NCBI RefSeq assembly: GCF_003660455.1
Contig: NZ_QZVR01000004.1
Location: 186,001 to 250,000 of the forward strand
Source: Nocardioides ferulae
GTDB taxonomy: Bacteria > Actinomycetota > Actinomycetes > Propionibacteriales > Nocardioidaceae
Direction of reading: 5' to 3'
Length of the DNA stretch: 64,000 bases
Made by a program: the position numbers and the translations under genes. The notes below the pieces were generated by a model. The model was not told the origin of the DNA. It was given only the letters and a program-made list of their open reading frames with translations, and did no database searches. Positions within the stretch are counted from its first letter, which is position 1. Every line of letters starts with the position of its first letter. Positions 36,043-44,377 of this stretch are shown in pieces.

Positions 36043-37352
36043 CGGTTCACCAGCTCGTGCAGGCGCCGGCGGGTCTCCGCGGCGGGGGTGGTCTCGTCCA
36101 TGCCCTGGCGCAGGAACGCGTTGATCGCGGGCAGCAGCGCCAGTGCGTCGTCGGCATCGGGGTCGGTGCCGGAGACGTAGGCGCCGATCTCGACCAGCTC
36201 GCGCACCGAGCGGTGGGCGGCCAACAGCCGGCGGAGCCGGACCGCGTCGGCCTTCTGCTCGGGCTCGGTCACCGCGTTCGCCACCCGCGAGATCGACTCG
36301 AGCACGTCGATGCTCGGGAAGTGGCCGGCGGTGGCCAGGCTGCGGGAGAGCACGACGTGGCCGTCGAGGATCGACCGGGCGGCGTCGCCGACCGGGTCCT
36401 GCAGGTCGTCACCCTCGACGAGCACGGTGTAGAGGCCGGTGACGCTGCCGCCGGGTGCGGTGCCGGCGCGCTCGAGCAGTCGCGGCAGCAGCGTGAAGAC
36501 GCTCGGCGGGTAGCCGCGGGTGGCCGGTGGCTCGCCGGCCGAGAGGCCGATCTCGCGCTGGGCCATCGCGACCCGGGTCAGGCTGTCCATCATCAGCACC
36601 ACGTGGTTGCCCTCGTCCCGGAACCACTCCGCGATCCGGGTGGCCACCAGCGCGGCGCGCAGCCGCACGACCGGAGGCTCGTCGGAGGTGGCGACGATGA
36701 CGACCGAGCGGGCCAGCCCCTCGGGGCCGAGGTCGTCCTCGAGGAACTCGCGCACCTCGCGGCCGCGCTCGCCCACCAGGGCGATCACCGACACCTCGGC
36801 CTCGGTGCCACGAGCGACCATCGACAGCAGGCTCGACTTGCCGACACCCGAGCCGGCCATGATGCCGAGGCGCTGGCCGCGGCCGACCGCGGTGAGCGAG
36901 TCCAGGGCCCGCACGCCCAGGCCCAACTGGGTGTCGATGCGGGGACGCTGCATCGCCGACGGCGGGGAGTGGGTGACCGACACGCTCGGCAGGTGGTCGA
37001 GCCGGGCACCATCGTCCATCGGGCGGCCGAGACCGTCCAGGACCCGGCCGCGCAGGCTGTCGCCCACCCGGATCCGCAGCGGGCCACCCGTGGTCTCGAC
37101 GGGTTCACCGACCCGCAGGCCGGTGGTCTCGCCGAGCGGCAGGCAGACCAGGCCGGCCGGGCCGCTGGCCACGACCTCCAGCGGCACCTGGCCGGGGCCC
37201 TGCACCACGAGCAGGTCGCCGACGGCCGCGGAGAGCCCGGTGACGCGCACCGAGAGGCCGAGCAGCTCGGCGACCCGGCCCAGGGCGTGCGGGCGGACCG
37301 CGGCGACCGCGCGGTCGATGAACCCGCGGTCCAAGAGCGTGGTGGGGGTCAT
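36039..37352 (-). CDS. fliI: flagellar export ATPase FliI
   Basis: A 437-residue F1-beta-like ATPase. Walker A is GIMAGSGVGKSSLL. Walker B is VVLMMDSLTRVAMAQREIGLSAGEPPA, the FliI/YscN signature. GYPPSVFTLLPRLLERAG follows. It hexamerises with FliH and FliJ at the export gate to unload substrates. It overlaps fliH by 4 bases. Confidence 0.97.
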   Translation of the reverse strand: MTPTTLLDRGFIDRAVAAVRPHALGRVAELLGLSVRVTGLSAAVGDLLVVQGPGQVPLEVVASGPAGLVCLPLGETTGLRVGEPVETTGGPLRIRVGDSLRGRVLDGLGRPMDDGARLDHLPSVSVTHSPPSAMQRPRIDTQLGLGVRALDSLTAVGRGQRLGIMAGSGVGKSSLLSMVARGTEAEVSVIALVGERGREVREFLEDDLGPEGLARSVVIVATSDEPPVVRLRAALVATRIAEWFRDEGNHVVLMMDSLTRVAMAQREIGLSAGEPPATRGYPPSVFTLLPRLLERAGTAPGGSVTGLYTVLVEGDDLQDPVGDAARSILDGHVVLSRSLATAGHFPSIDVLESISRVANAVTEPEQKADAVRLRRLLAAHRSVRELVEIGAYVSGTDPDADDALALLPAINAFLRQGMDETTPAAETRRRLHELVNR

Positions 37353-38056
37353 GACAGCGCCTCCCGGAGGCGGTCGAGCGCCGTGTCCAGGCGCAGGTCG
37401 ACGATGGACTGGTCGGTCTCGACGACCGCGTCGGCCGGACCGAACGAGGGGTCGGGGACGACGCGGACGCCGGCGGCGGTGAGGCCGGCCAAGGCCGGGT
37501 CTCCCACCAGGTCGGCGGGCAGCCGCACGGTGACGGCTCCGTCGGAGGGCAGCACCGACAGCACCCGGCGTACCAGGTCGGTGCCGGGGTCGGTGGTGAG
37601 CACGAGCTCGCGGCCCAGCAGTTCGCGGGTGACCGCGAACGCCAGGTCGCACGCCTGCGCCGCGACCTGCTCGCTGATCTCGGCGGCGGCCCGGTGCAGG
37701 GAGTCGGCGGCGGCGGCGAGCGCGGCCAGCGCCGCCTGGTGCTCGGTCGCGCGCCGGTGGTCCTCGGCCTGCCGGCGGACGGCGGTGTCGGCGGCGAGTG
37801 CCTCGGCCTCCTCGGCGGCCTTGGTGCGGGCCGCGCGCAGGCCCTCGGCCCAGCCGGTGGCGAAGCCCTGGGCCTGCGCCGCGGTGCGGGTCTGGCCGGC
37901 GAGCCCCTCGAGGAAGGTCTCGGTGGCTGCGTCACCGCGCACGGCGGCGGGGCCGCGACGGGTCCAGGTGCCCGAGGAGAGCTCGGGGTGGTGGATCTCG
38001 CGCACCCGGCCGGGGTCGGTGCCGCGCGGCACCAGCGCCTCAGACGACGAGCTCAT
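37349..38056 (-). CDS. fliH: flagellar ATPase regulator FliH
   Basis: A 235-residue stator of the export ATPase. A GxxxG-like, Ala/Glu-rich coiled segment (GFATGWAEGLRAARTKAAEEAE) precedes a C-terminal V-ATPase E-subunit-like domain. That domain ends with VVETDQSIVDLRLDTALDRL. It overlaps fliG by 17 bases and fliI by 4, which fits the fixed fliG-fliH-fliI order. Confidence 0.9.
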   Translation of the reverse strand: MSSSSEALVPRGTDPGRVREIHHPELSSGTWTRRGPAAVRGDAATETFLEGLAGQTRTAAQAQGFATGWAEGLRAARTKAAEEAEALAADTAVRRQAEDHRRATEHQAALAALAAAADSLHRAAAEISEQVAAQACDLAFAVTRELLGRELVLTTDPGTDLVRRVLSVLPSDGAVTVRLPADLVGDPALAGLTAAGVRVVPDPSFGPADAVVETDQSIVDLRLDTALDRLREALS

Positions 38057-39059
38057 CGTCGCTCCCGCGGCGGATGATGATCTGGCCCTGCTCCTCGAGC
38101 TGGCGGATCACCCGGATGACGGTCTGCTGGGCCTCCTCGACCTGGGTCAGCCGGACGGCACCGAGCAGCTCGACCTCCTCGAGCAGCGTCTCCGCGGCCC
38201 GCGAGGACAGGTTGGCGGTGATCTTCGCGCGGACGGCGTCGCTGACGCCCTTGAGCGCGAGGGCCAGGGCACCGGAGTCGACCTGGCGGAGCACCTGCTG
38301 CACCGACTTGTCGTCGAGCATGGTGATGTCCTCGAACATGAACATCCGGCTGCGGACCTGGTCGGCCAGCTCGGCGTCGAGCGCCTCCAGGCCCTCGACG
38401 ATCTGGCGCTCGGTGGCGCGGTCGGAGCGGTTGATGATGTTGACCAGCGGGTCGACGCCGCCCACGCGGGACAGCTCGGCCGGCTGCAGCACCGACGACA
38501 GCTTGCGCTCGAGCACCGCCTCGACCGCGCGGATGATCTCGGGCGAGGTGCGGTCCATGACCGCGATCCGGTGCGCCACCTCGGCCTGCTGCTCAGGCGG
38601 CAGGCCCGAGAGCACCAGCGACGCCTTGTCGGGGGTCATGTGGGCCAGCACCAGCGCGATCACCTGCGGGTGCTCGCCGAGGATGAACGAGCGCAGCTGG
38701 GCCGGGTCGGCGCGACGCAGGAACTGGAAGGGCGTCTGCACCGCGGCGGCCTGCAGCCGGTCGATGATCTCGGCCGCCCGCTCCTCGCCGAGCGACTGCT
38801 CGAGCAGCCCGCGAGCGAAGTTGAGGCCGCCCTGGGCGATGTTGGCGTGGGCGACGGCCATCTGCTGGAACTCGCCCAGCGCCTGGCCGATCTCCTCGGC
38901 GCCGATGGCGTCGAGCCGGGCGATCTCGGCGCTGATCGCCTCGACCTCGGTCTCCGACATGTGCTGCAGCACCGTCGAGGCGTGCTCGCGGCCGAGCTGG
39001 ATCAGCACGATCGCGGCCTTGCGCAGCCCCATCTGGGCCACCATCGTCTGGCCGCTCAT
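38040..39059 (-). CDS. fliG: flagellar motor switch protein FliG
   Basis: A 339-residue switch protein. The N-terminal domain binds FliF (MGLRKAAIVLIQLGREHASTVLQHM). The middle domain holds the EHPQ motif (LRSFILGEHPQVIALVLAHM). The C-terminal charged torque helix is near DDKSVQQVLRQVDSGALALALKG. It contacts MotA and sets torque direction. ATG 39059 overlaps the fliF stop as ATGA; a longer start at 39077 is unlikely. Confidence 0.97.
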   Translation of the reverse strand: MSGQTMVAQMGLRKAAIVLIQLGREHASTVLQHMSETEVEAISAEIARLDAIGAEEIGQALGEFQQMAVAHANIAQGGLNFARGLLEQSLGEERAAEIIDRLQAAAVQTPFQFLRRADPAQLRSFILGEHPQVIALVLAHMTPDKASLVLSGLPPEQQAEVAHRIAVMDRTSPEIIRAVEAVLERKLSSVLQPAELSRVGGVDPLVNIINRSDRATERQIVEGLEALDAELADQVRSRMFMFEDITMLDDKSVQQVLRQVDSGALALALKGVSDAVRAKITANLSSRAAETLLEEVELLGAVRLTQVEEAQQTVIRVIRQLEEQGQIIIRRGSDDELVV

Positions 39060-40648
39060 CGCTGCTCCACCAGCCATCCGCGCAGCAGCGAGGCCACCTC
39101 TTCAGGCTGCTTCTCGACCAGCCCGACCAGCTCCTCGCGGATCCGGCGCTCCTCGGAGTTCTCGGCCTCCTCGAGTGCGGCGAGCGCGGGGTTGATCTCG
39201 AGCTCGTCGGGCTGCGGCCGCTCGGCCGACTCCGCCCGCAACTGCTCCACGACATAGGTGGTGGCCTGCTTGCGGGCCTTGAGCTTGCGCCGGCGGGCCA
39301 GCCAGAAGATCAGCAGCCCGAGCAGCACCAGGCCGGCGATCGCGGCGTTGCGGATCAGCTCCATCTGCGCCCGCTTGGCGGCGGCCGCCTCGGCCGCCTC
39401 CAGCGCGGCCTGGGACGCCTCGTCGGTGCTGCGGTCGAAGGGCAGCGAGGTGACCTCGATGCTGTCGCCGCGTCGCGGCTGGATGCCGACGGCGGCGGTG
39501 ATCAGGTCCTCGATCTGGGCCGGGTCGATGGCCGCGGTGGTGTTGGCGTCGAGCACGACGCCGACGTTGAGCGAGTTGACCGAGCCCGGCGCGTTCTCGC
39601 GACGCTCGACGACCGAGCCGACGGCGGCGTCCTCGGTGACCTGGCGCTTGCGGTACTCCGACTGGCCCTCGCCGCCAGCGGCACCGAAGTTGTCCATCTG
39701 CCCGTCGGCACCGACCACGCCGCCCACGGCGCCGGCCCCTCCGCCGGGACCGTTGTAGGTCTCGCTGCTGACCGAGGAGGACAGCGGCGGGGTCTCGGGG
39801 TCGGCCTCGTAGCGGGTGGTCTCGGAGACGGCCTTGTCGAAGTCGAGGTCGGCGGTCACCTGGACGGTGGAGTTGCCGGGGCCGACGACGCGGTCGAGCA
39901 CGGCCTGGATGTCGTCGCCGACCTGGTTCTGGAACTGGGCGACCTGCTGCTGGCGAGTGCTGGCGGCCAGCGCGGAGTCGTCGCTGGAGGAGAGCACCTG
40001 GCCCTCGGAGTTGGCGACGGTGACCTTCTCGGGGTCGAGACCGTCGATGCTGGAGGCGACCAGGTGGACGACGGCCTGGACCTGCGCGGAGCCGAAGCCG
40101 GAGCCGGGCACGGAGTCGATGAGCACCGAGGCGGTCGTGGGCTCCTGGGAGTCGGCGAAGACCTCCTTCTCGGGGATCGCCAGGTGCACGACCGCGGTCT
40201 CGACGCCGTCGATGGCCTCGATGGTGCGGGCGAGCTCACCCTCCATCGCGCGCTTGAAGTCGGTCTGCTCCTGGAACTCCGAGGTGGAGAGGTCCTGGTT
40301 GTCCAGCAGCGCGTAGCCGCCGTCGTCGCCGCCGGGCAGGCCCTCGCCGCTGAGCGCGATCCGGGTGTCGTAGAGCATGTCGCGCGGCACCATGACGGTG
40401 GCGCCGCCGTTGCTGAGCTCGTACTGGACTCCCTGAGCCTCCAGCTCGTTGACGACCGCGGAGGCGTCCTTGGAGGAGAGGTTGGAGAACAGCGGCGCGT
40501 AGGACGGCGCCGTCGCCCAGCGCAGCACCAGGAAGCCGGTGACCAGCAGCGCGGCGGCGCCGACGACGAAGGTGACCTTCTGGCCTGCGGCGAGCGCGCC
40601 GAAGCGCTGCTGCCAGCGCTTGAGGAGGCCGGTGACTGTCTGGACCAT
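39056..40648 (-). CDS. fliF: flagellar MS-ring protein FliF
   Basis: A 530-residue MS-ring protein. A first membrane helix (KVTFVVGAAALLVTGFLVL) is followed by the ring-building domains. These include GEGLPGGDDGGYALLDNQDLSTSEFQEQ and AVVHLAIPEKEVFADSQEPTTASVLI. A second helix (NAAIAGLVLLGLLIFWLA) precedes the FliG-binding tail (LVEKQPEEVASLLRGWL). It is 5 bases after fliE. Confidence 0.96.
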   Translation of the reverse strand: MVQTVTGLLKRWQQRFGALAAGQKVTFVVGAAALLVTGFLVLRWATAPSYAPLFSNLSSKDASAVVNELEAQGVQYELSNGGATVMVPRDMLYDTRIALSGEGLPGGDDGGYALLDNQDLSTSEFQEQTDFKRAMEGELARTIEAIDGVETAVVHLAIPEKEVFADSQEPTTASVLIDSVPGSGFGSAQVQAVVHLVASSIDGLDPEKVTVANSEGQVLSSSDDSALAASTRQQQVAQFQNQVGDDIQAVLDRVVGPGNSTVQVTADLDFDKAVSETTRYEADPETPPLSSSVSSETYNGPGGGAGAVGGVVGADGQMDNFGAAGGEGQSEYRKRQVTEDAAVGSVVERRENAPGSVNSLNVGVVLDANTTAAIDPAQIEDLITAAVGIQPRRGDSIEVTSLPFDRSTDEASQAALEAAEAAAAKRAQMELIRNAAIAGLVLLGLLIFWLARRRKLKARKQATTYVVEQLRAESAERPQPDELEINPALAALEEAENSEERRIREELVGLVEKQPEEVASLLRGWLVEQR

Positions 40649-40653
40649 CGGGC

Positions 40654-40998
40654 TCAGACCTGCATCCGCATGATCTCGTTGAACGACTCGAGCGCCTTGT
40701 TGCGCACGGCGGTCGTCAACTGGGTGGTCACCGAGGCCTCGGTGGCGGCCAGGGTGTAGTCGTGGATCGAGTCGAGGTCACCGGTGGCAGCCTGCACCGC
40801 GAGCCGGTCGGCGCTGCGCTGCACGCCGTCGAGCCGGTCGAGGGAGTCGGTGATGAACTCGCCGAAGTCGACGCCCGAGGAGGACTCGACGCTGGGCACC
40901 GAGGAGCCGAGCCGCGCGGCGCCGACGCTGTCGGGGCCGGCGACCTGGGGCAGCTGCATGGGGGTGAAGCCGATGGCCTCGATCCCGTTGATGCTCAT
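40654..40998 (-). CDS. fliE: flagellar MS ring-rod junction protein FliE
   Basis: A 114-residue small rod-base protein. The C-terminal half ([37 protein letters not shown]) is the conserved FliE domain. It joins the rod to FliF and is among the first export substrates. ATG 40998 shares a base with the flgC stop (TGATG). Confidence 0.95.
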   Translation of the reverse strand: MSINGIEAIGFTPMQLPQVAGPDSVGAARLGSSVPSVESSSGVDFGEFITDSLDRLDGVQRSADRLAVQAATGDLDSIHDYTLAATEASVTTQLTTAVRNKALESFNEIMRMQV

Positions 40999-41393
40999 CA
41001 GGAGCGTCCGATCTGCAGGGCCGTGGAGTAGCCGTCCTGGGCGCTCTGGGCGACCTTGGCCGCGGCCTGGTAGCCGCGCTGGGCCATCACGAGCTCGGTC
41101 ATCTGGGTGGTCATGTCGACGCCGGGCATCCGGACGTAGCCCTGCTCGTCGGCGAGCGGGTGGTCCGGGCTGTGCACCAGCTTGCCGTCGGGGTCGGTGT
41201 TGACGATGCCGGCCACGTCGACACCGCCACCGGGGCGGGCGGTCGCGACCACCATCTGGCCCTGGAAGGCCTCCTGGTCGGGGGAGACCGCGGTGTTGAT
41301 GTTCGCGATGTTGTTGGCGAGCGCGTCGAGCCAGGTCTGGTGCATGCCCAGGCTGGAGGAGGCGATGCCGAGGGTGTCGAAGGCGCCCATCAC
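40998..41393 (-). CDS. flgC: flagellar rod protein FlgC
   Basis: A 131-residue proximal rod protein. The N-terminal motif [27 protein letters not shown] and the C-terminal [23 protein letters not shown] are family marks. The usual ANVNTT segment reads NINTAVS here. It overlaps flgB by 4 bases. Confidence 0.95.
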   Translation of the reverse strand: MMGAFDTLGIASSSLGMHQTWLDALANNIANINTAVSPDQEAFQGQMVVATARPGGGVDVAGIVNTDPDGKLVHSPDHPLADEQGYVRMPGVDMTTQMTELVMAQRGYQAAAKVAQSAQDGYSTALQIGRS

Positions 41394-41746
41394 ATACCAC
41401 CTGCCACGGTCTTCAGCAGCGCAGCGCGGTCGGAGACCGCCCGGGCGATGACCTTGTACTGGGCTGAGTTCTGGATGGCGGCCATCGTCTCCTTGCGCAG
41501 GTCGACGTTGTTGCCGTTGGGGCCGACCGGGGTGTCGGTCGGGGTGAGGACGGGCGCCACCTCGGCGGAGAGGTCACCGCCGCTGATCGCGGCCTTCAGC
41601 GCGGACTCGAAGTCGACGCTGGTGGCCCGGAAGTCGGGGGTGTCGACGTTCGCGATGTTGTTCGCGATGGTCTTCGACCGGGTCGACAGGCCGTCGAGGG
41701 CGCTCGTGAGCACCGACCCCACAGGGTCGGACAGGACGGATAGCAC
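41390..41746 (-). CDS. flgB: flagellar rod protein FlgB
   Basis: A 118-residue proximal rod protein: [31 protein letters not shown], with the usual [10 protein letters not shown] signature, then [24 protein letters not shown]. The GTG start at 41746 has a strong GGAGG site. It heads the first flagellar transcription unit, with a 9-bp hairpin in its leader (41793-41817). Confidence 0.94.
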   Translation of the reverse strand: MLSVLSDPVGSVLTSALDGLSTRSKTIANNIANVDTPDFRATSVDFESALKAAISGGDLSAEVAPVLTPTDTPVGPNGNNVDLRKETMAAIQNSAQYKVIARAVSDRAALLKTVAGGM

Positions 41747-41792
41747 GGAAGAGTCCTCCGGGGCGAAGGGCGGTGCCGGTCCATCGGCGAAG

Positions 41793-41817
41793 GGGGCGAG
41801 CGATCCGTGCTCGCCCC
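41793..41817 (-). promoter_or_regulatory. hairpin in the flgB 5' leader
   Basis: GGGGCGAGC (41793-41801) and GCTCGCCCC (41809-41817) form a perfect 9-bp stem with a 7-base loop, 47-71 bases upstream of the flgB start. It may stabilise or regulate the operon mRNA. Confidence 0.5.
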
Positions 41818-41883
41818 TTCCTTCGGCTCAGTGGCCGGGGCACCTGAGACTTTTCCGGACGTCTTTCGGCGGAAGGGGCACAT

Positions 41884-42141
41884 CGGTGGTCGAGCCTGCC
41901 GAGACCCGCCCCGGTGGTCGAGCCATTCCGTCGGTCGAGCTGTCCGCTGGTCGAGCCGCGAGGAGTGCTAGCGACGATGCGAGTCGAGACCCGGTGAGCG
42001 ACGCAGGGCGGTGACCGCCCCTCCCGGTGGTCGAGCTTGCCGAGGCCCCGCAAGACGCAGCAGGGCGGTGACCACGATGGTCACCGCCCTGCCTCAGCTT
42101 CTGGGGTCTCGACTCGGCTCGCTGGCGCTCGCCGGCTCGAC
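41884..42141. repeat. cluster of GGTCGAGC-type intergenic repeats
   Basis: Variants of CGGTGGTCGAGC followed by CTGCCGAGACC or similar occur at least six times, on both strands. They are at about 41884, 41913, 41932, 41948, 42024 and inverted at 42103-42141. The same repeat type appears at 50405-50545 and 62180-62470. Its spread between genes suggests a REP-like mobile or structural element. Confidence 0.7.
42003..42092. terminator. three-arm inverted repeat; terminator of fliD-fliS unit
   Basis: GCAGGGCGGTGACC occurs at 42003-42016 and 42060-42073. GGTCACCGCCCTGC (42079-42092) pairs perfectly with either copy. The near pairing gives a 14-bp stem with a 5-base loop, which would end transcription of the minus-strand fliS unit. 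The first copy also forms its own GGGCGGT-G-ACCGCCC hairpin. Confidence 0.7.
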
Positions 42142-42155
42142 CAACGGGCTACCGC

Positions 42156-42485
42156 CTACGCGCTCACGTCGACGAACCGCGGCACCGCCATCGGCCGCCC
42201 CGCAGCCCGCTCGACCTTGAGCGTGAACTGCTGCTGCCCGCGCAGCCCCTCGAGCCGGGTCTCCAGCTGCTCGCGCAGGTGGTCCTGGCGCTCGAGCAGC
42301 GCCCGGGCCCGGGGGAGCAGGGAGGACGGCATCGGCTCGCCGGGCTCGTCAGGGGTCCAGGCATCGACCTCGGGCGCTCCGTGCCCGTCGAGCATCGCCT
42401 CGGTGCGCACGACGTCCAGCTCCAGCCGGTCCAGGAGACACTCCCAGTTGAGCAGGGAGCGCTCCTCCGGCGTCAGCGCGGTCAT
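42156..42485 (-). CDS. small protein in the FliT position after fliS
   Basis: A 109-residue protein overlapping the fliS stop by 4 bases. It is helical and charged (LLNWECLLDRLELDVVRTEAML, then RARALLERQDHLREQLETRLEG). I do not recognise a family. In other bacteria a FliT-type chaperone or FlgN-like protein follows fliS, so a chaperone role for FliD is plausible. Sequence similarity to FliT is not evident. Confidence 0.7.
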   Translation of the reverse strand: MTALTPEERSLLNWECLLDRLELDVVRTEAMLDGHGAPEVDAWTPDEPGEPMPSSLLPRARALLERQDHLREQLETRLEGLRGQQQFTLKVERAAGRPMAVPRFVDVSA

Positions 42486-42865
42486 GCGCTCGCGGCGGCG
42501 TTGGAGAGCGCCGCCTCCCGCCAGCTGTCGCGCAGCTGGTTGACGGTGACCAGGCAGAACTCGACGGCCTCGGCGTCCTTCTCGACGTTGGCGCGCACGA
42601 GCCGCTCGTAGAGATAGTCGTAGAGCGAGGCCAGGGCGGGCCCGCCCTCCCACACGTCGACCCGCAGGGTGTGCCGAAGCTCGAGGACGATGTCCTGGGC
42701 GTGCGTGAGCTGACCGTGGGCGGCCGCGGCGTCTCCGTCCTGGATGGCCGCGAGGCCGCGCTGCAGGTCGAGGCTGAGCCGCTCGTAGAGCATGATCAGC
42801 AGAGCAGCGGGGCTGGCGGTGCTCACCGAGTTGGCCAGGTAGGCCCGCTGGGCGTTGGGGTTCAT
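42482..42865 (-). CDS. fliS: flagellin export chaperone FliS
   Basis: A 127-residue helical chaperone. The N-terminus ends in ANSVSTASPAALLIMLYERLSLDLQRGLAAI, and the C-terminal helices include LYDYLYERLVRANVEKDAEAVEF. It binds the flagellin C-terminus to stop premature assembly. ATG 42865 begins MNPNAQRAYL. It lies 32 bases after fliD. Confidence 0.95.
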   Translation of the reverse strand: MNPNAQRAYLANSVSTASPAALLIMLYERLSLDLQRGLAAIQDGDAAAAHGQLTHAQDIVLELRHTLRVDVWEGGPALASLYDYLYERLVRANVEKDAEAVEFCLVTVNQLRDSWREAALSNAAASA

Positions 42866-42897
42866 CGGCGCTGTCCTTCCCTGGTCCGGTCGATGAG

Positions 42898-44253
42898 TCA
42901 GTTGTTGTAGTTCGGCAGGCTGGAGATCTGTCCGGCCAGCCAGTTGCCCTGGCTGTTGAGCCTGGAGAGAGCGGTCTCGAGGGCGGTGTAGGTGCGCTGG
43001 AGGGTCTCGCGGCGCAGCTCCAGTCGACGGTCCCAGGCCTCGATGTCCCCGCCGAGCCGCTTGATCGTTGTCTCCCGGCCGGAGATCGCTGTGGTGACGC
43101 TGCCGGTGTCGCGGTCGTGCGCAGCCTTGGTCACGCCCTCGACTCGGGCAGCCCAACCAGCCTGTGCTCCCTCGGTGGCCGAGGTGGTGAAGCGGGCAGC
43201 GACGCCGGCGGGGTCTTTGGCGTAGGCGTCCTTGAACTTCGCCTCGTCGAAGACCAGCTTGCCCGAGCGATCGGTCTGGATGCCGACCTCGGCCATGGAG
43301 GTGTTGTCACCACTGAAGACCGAGCTCGCCAAGGCGCTGCGCAGGCCGCGACTGGCTGCCTCGCCTGCCAGGATCCCCTTGGTGCCGGTGGCGCCGGGGT
43401 TGGTCTGGGTGTCCAGGTGCGAGAGCAGGTCGTTGACCTGGGAGACCAGATCCTTGACCTTGCTGGTGATGCCGGAGGAGTCCTGGGCCACGGTGAGTGT
43501 GGCCTTGGTGGACTTGCTGGGGTCGAGCGCGTCGGCGACGACCCCGTCGGCGAGGGTGACGGTGACGCCGGGCACCAGGTCGGTGAAGACGTTGGTGGCC
43601 GACTCGGCGACGATGCCGCCGACGTCGATCTGGGCGCCGACGCCGGTGCGCGTGGTCGCGGCACCGAGCACGGTCTCGTCGAGGTTGGTGAGCGTGAAGG
43701 CCTTCTCGCTGCCGACGGTGTCGGCGGTGATCTGCAGCCGGTAGGCGCCGTCGGCGGTGCGCACCGGGGCGGCGGTGACGCCGGCCTTGGCCTCGTTGAT
43801 GGCCTTGACCACGCCGGCCAGGCTGCCGTCGGAGCTGAGGCTCTTGGTCTCGCCCCCGACGGTGAGTTCGAAGGCGCCGTCAGCGGAGGTGAGCACCTGG
43901 GCATCCATGGCCACGGCGGTGGCGAACGTCTGCTGGTGGGCGACCGCCGGGCGGAGCACGGTGAGGTCGAGCCTGGTGGCGATCGCGCTTCCCGTGGTGG
44001 TGACGCTGACCAGGCTGTTGCTGCTGGTGCCCTTGACGGTCTGCCACGTCTCCGGCTTGGCCAGGGTGGCGGCGGCGCTGCCGAGCGTCGAAGCGCGGGT
44101 GTTCACCTGACGCAGCGCGGTGAGCACCGAGTTCTGAGTGTTCTGCTGGGTCTTCAGCCGGTTCTGTGACATCGCCTCCAGCTGCATGAGCTGGTCGATG
44201 ATCGTCGCGGAGTCGAGACCGCTGGCCAGGCCGCTGATGCTGCTGGTCGCCAT
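42898..44253 (-). CDS. fliD: flagellar filament cap protein FliD
   Basis: A 451-residue cap protein. The N-terminus SISGLASGLDSATIIDQLMQLEAM is the FliD/HAP2 signature. The central domains are of variable sequence, and the C-terminus ends with a coiled region (ETTIKRLGGDIEAWDRRLELRRETLQ). FliD forms the cap that places flagellin subunits. ATG 44253 has AGGAG 5 bases upstream. Confidence 0.95.
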   Translation of the reverse strand: MATSSISGLASGLDSATIIDQLMQLEAMSQNRLKTQQNTQNSVLTALRQVNTRASTLGSAAATLAKPETWQTVKGTSSNSLVSVTTTGSAIATRLDLTVLRPAVAHQQTFATAVAMDAQVLTSADGAFELTVGGETKSLSSDGSLAGVVKAINEAKAGVTAAPVRTADGAYRLQITADTVGSEKAFTLTNLDETVLGAATTRTGVGAQIDVGGIVAESATNVFTDLVPGVTVTLADGVVADALDPSKSTKATLTVAQDSSGITSKVKDLVSQVNDLLSHLDTQTNPGATGTKGILAGEAASRGLRSALASSVFSGDNTSMAEVGIQTDRSGKLVFDEAKFKDAYAKDPAGVAARFTTSATEGAQAGWAARVEGVTKAAHDRDTGSVTTAISGRETTIKRLGGDIEAWDRRLELRRETLQRTYTALETALSRLNSQGNWLAGQISSLPNYNN

Positions 44254-44294
44254 GGTCACTCCTCACGGGTCTTCGGGCGGGGCAGGTGAAGCTG

Positions 44295-44332
44295 CACGTC
44301 CGGTGGGCCGCGGGTGCGGCCCACCGGACGTG
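44295..44332 (-). terminator. 16-bp stem hairpin between fliC and fliD
   Basis: Bases 44295-44310 and 44317-44332 are perfectly complementary over 16 bases with a 6-base loop. It lies 46 bases beyond the fliC stop on the minus strand, as a terminator or mRNA stabiliser. No T-run follows. Confidence 0.7.
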
Positions 44333-44377
44333 GTGGTCAGCGTGCCGGCGGATGAGCCGGCTCACCGACCGGAGACA

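Larger units (their letters stand above)
41747..42155. other. flgB leader and repeat-rich gap
   Basis: These 409 bases hold no credible gene. They contain the flgB leader hairpin (41793-41817), a cluster of GGTCGAGC-type repeats (41884-42141) and a three-arm inverted repeat (42003-42092). A GCCGATGG string on the minus strand (complement of 41778-41785) resembles part of a FliA box but lacks a matching -35. Confidence 0.7.

Noticed and set aside
36057..39257. 1066-codon open frame on the plus strand
   Set aside because: Antisense to fliI, fliH and fliG; composition is a shadow of their codons.
41778..41785. FliA-type promoter for flgB (GCCGATGG, minus strand)
   Set aside because: Only 6 of 8 bases match and no -35-like sequence is at the right distance.
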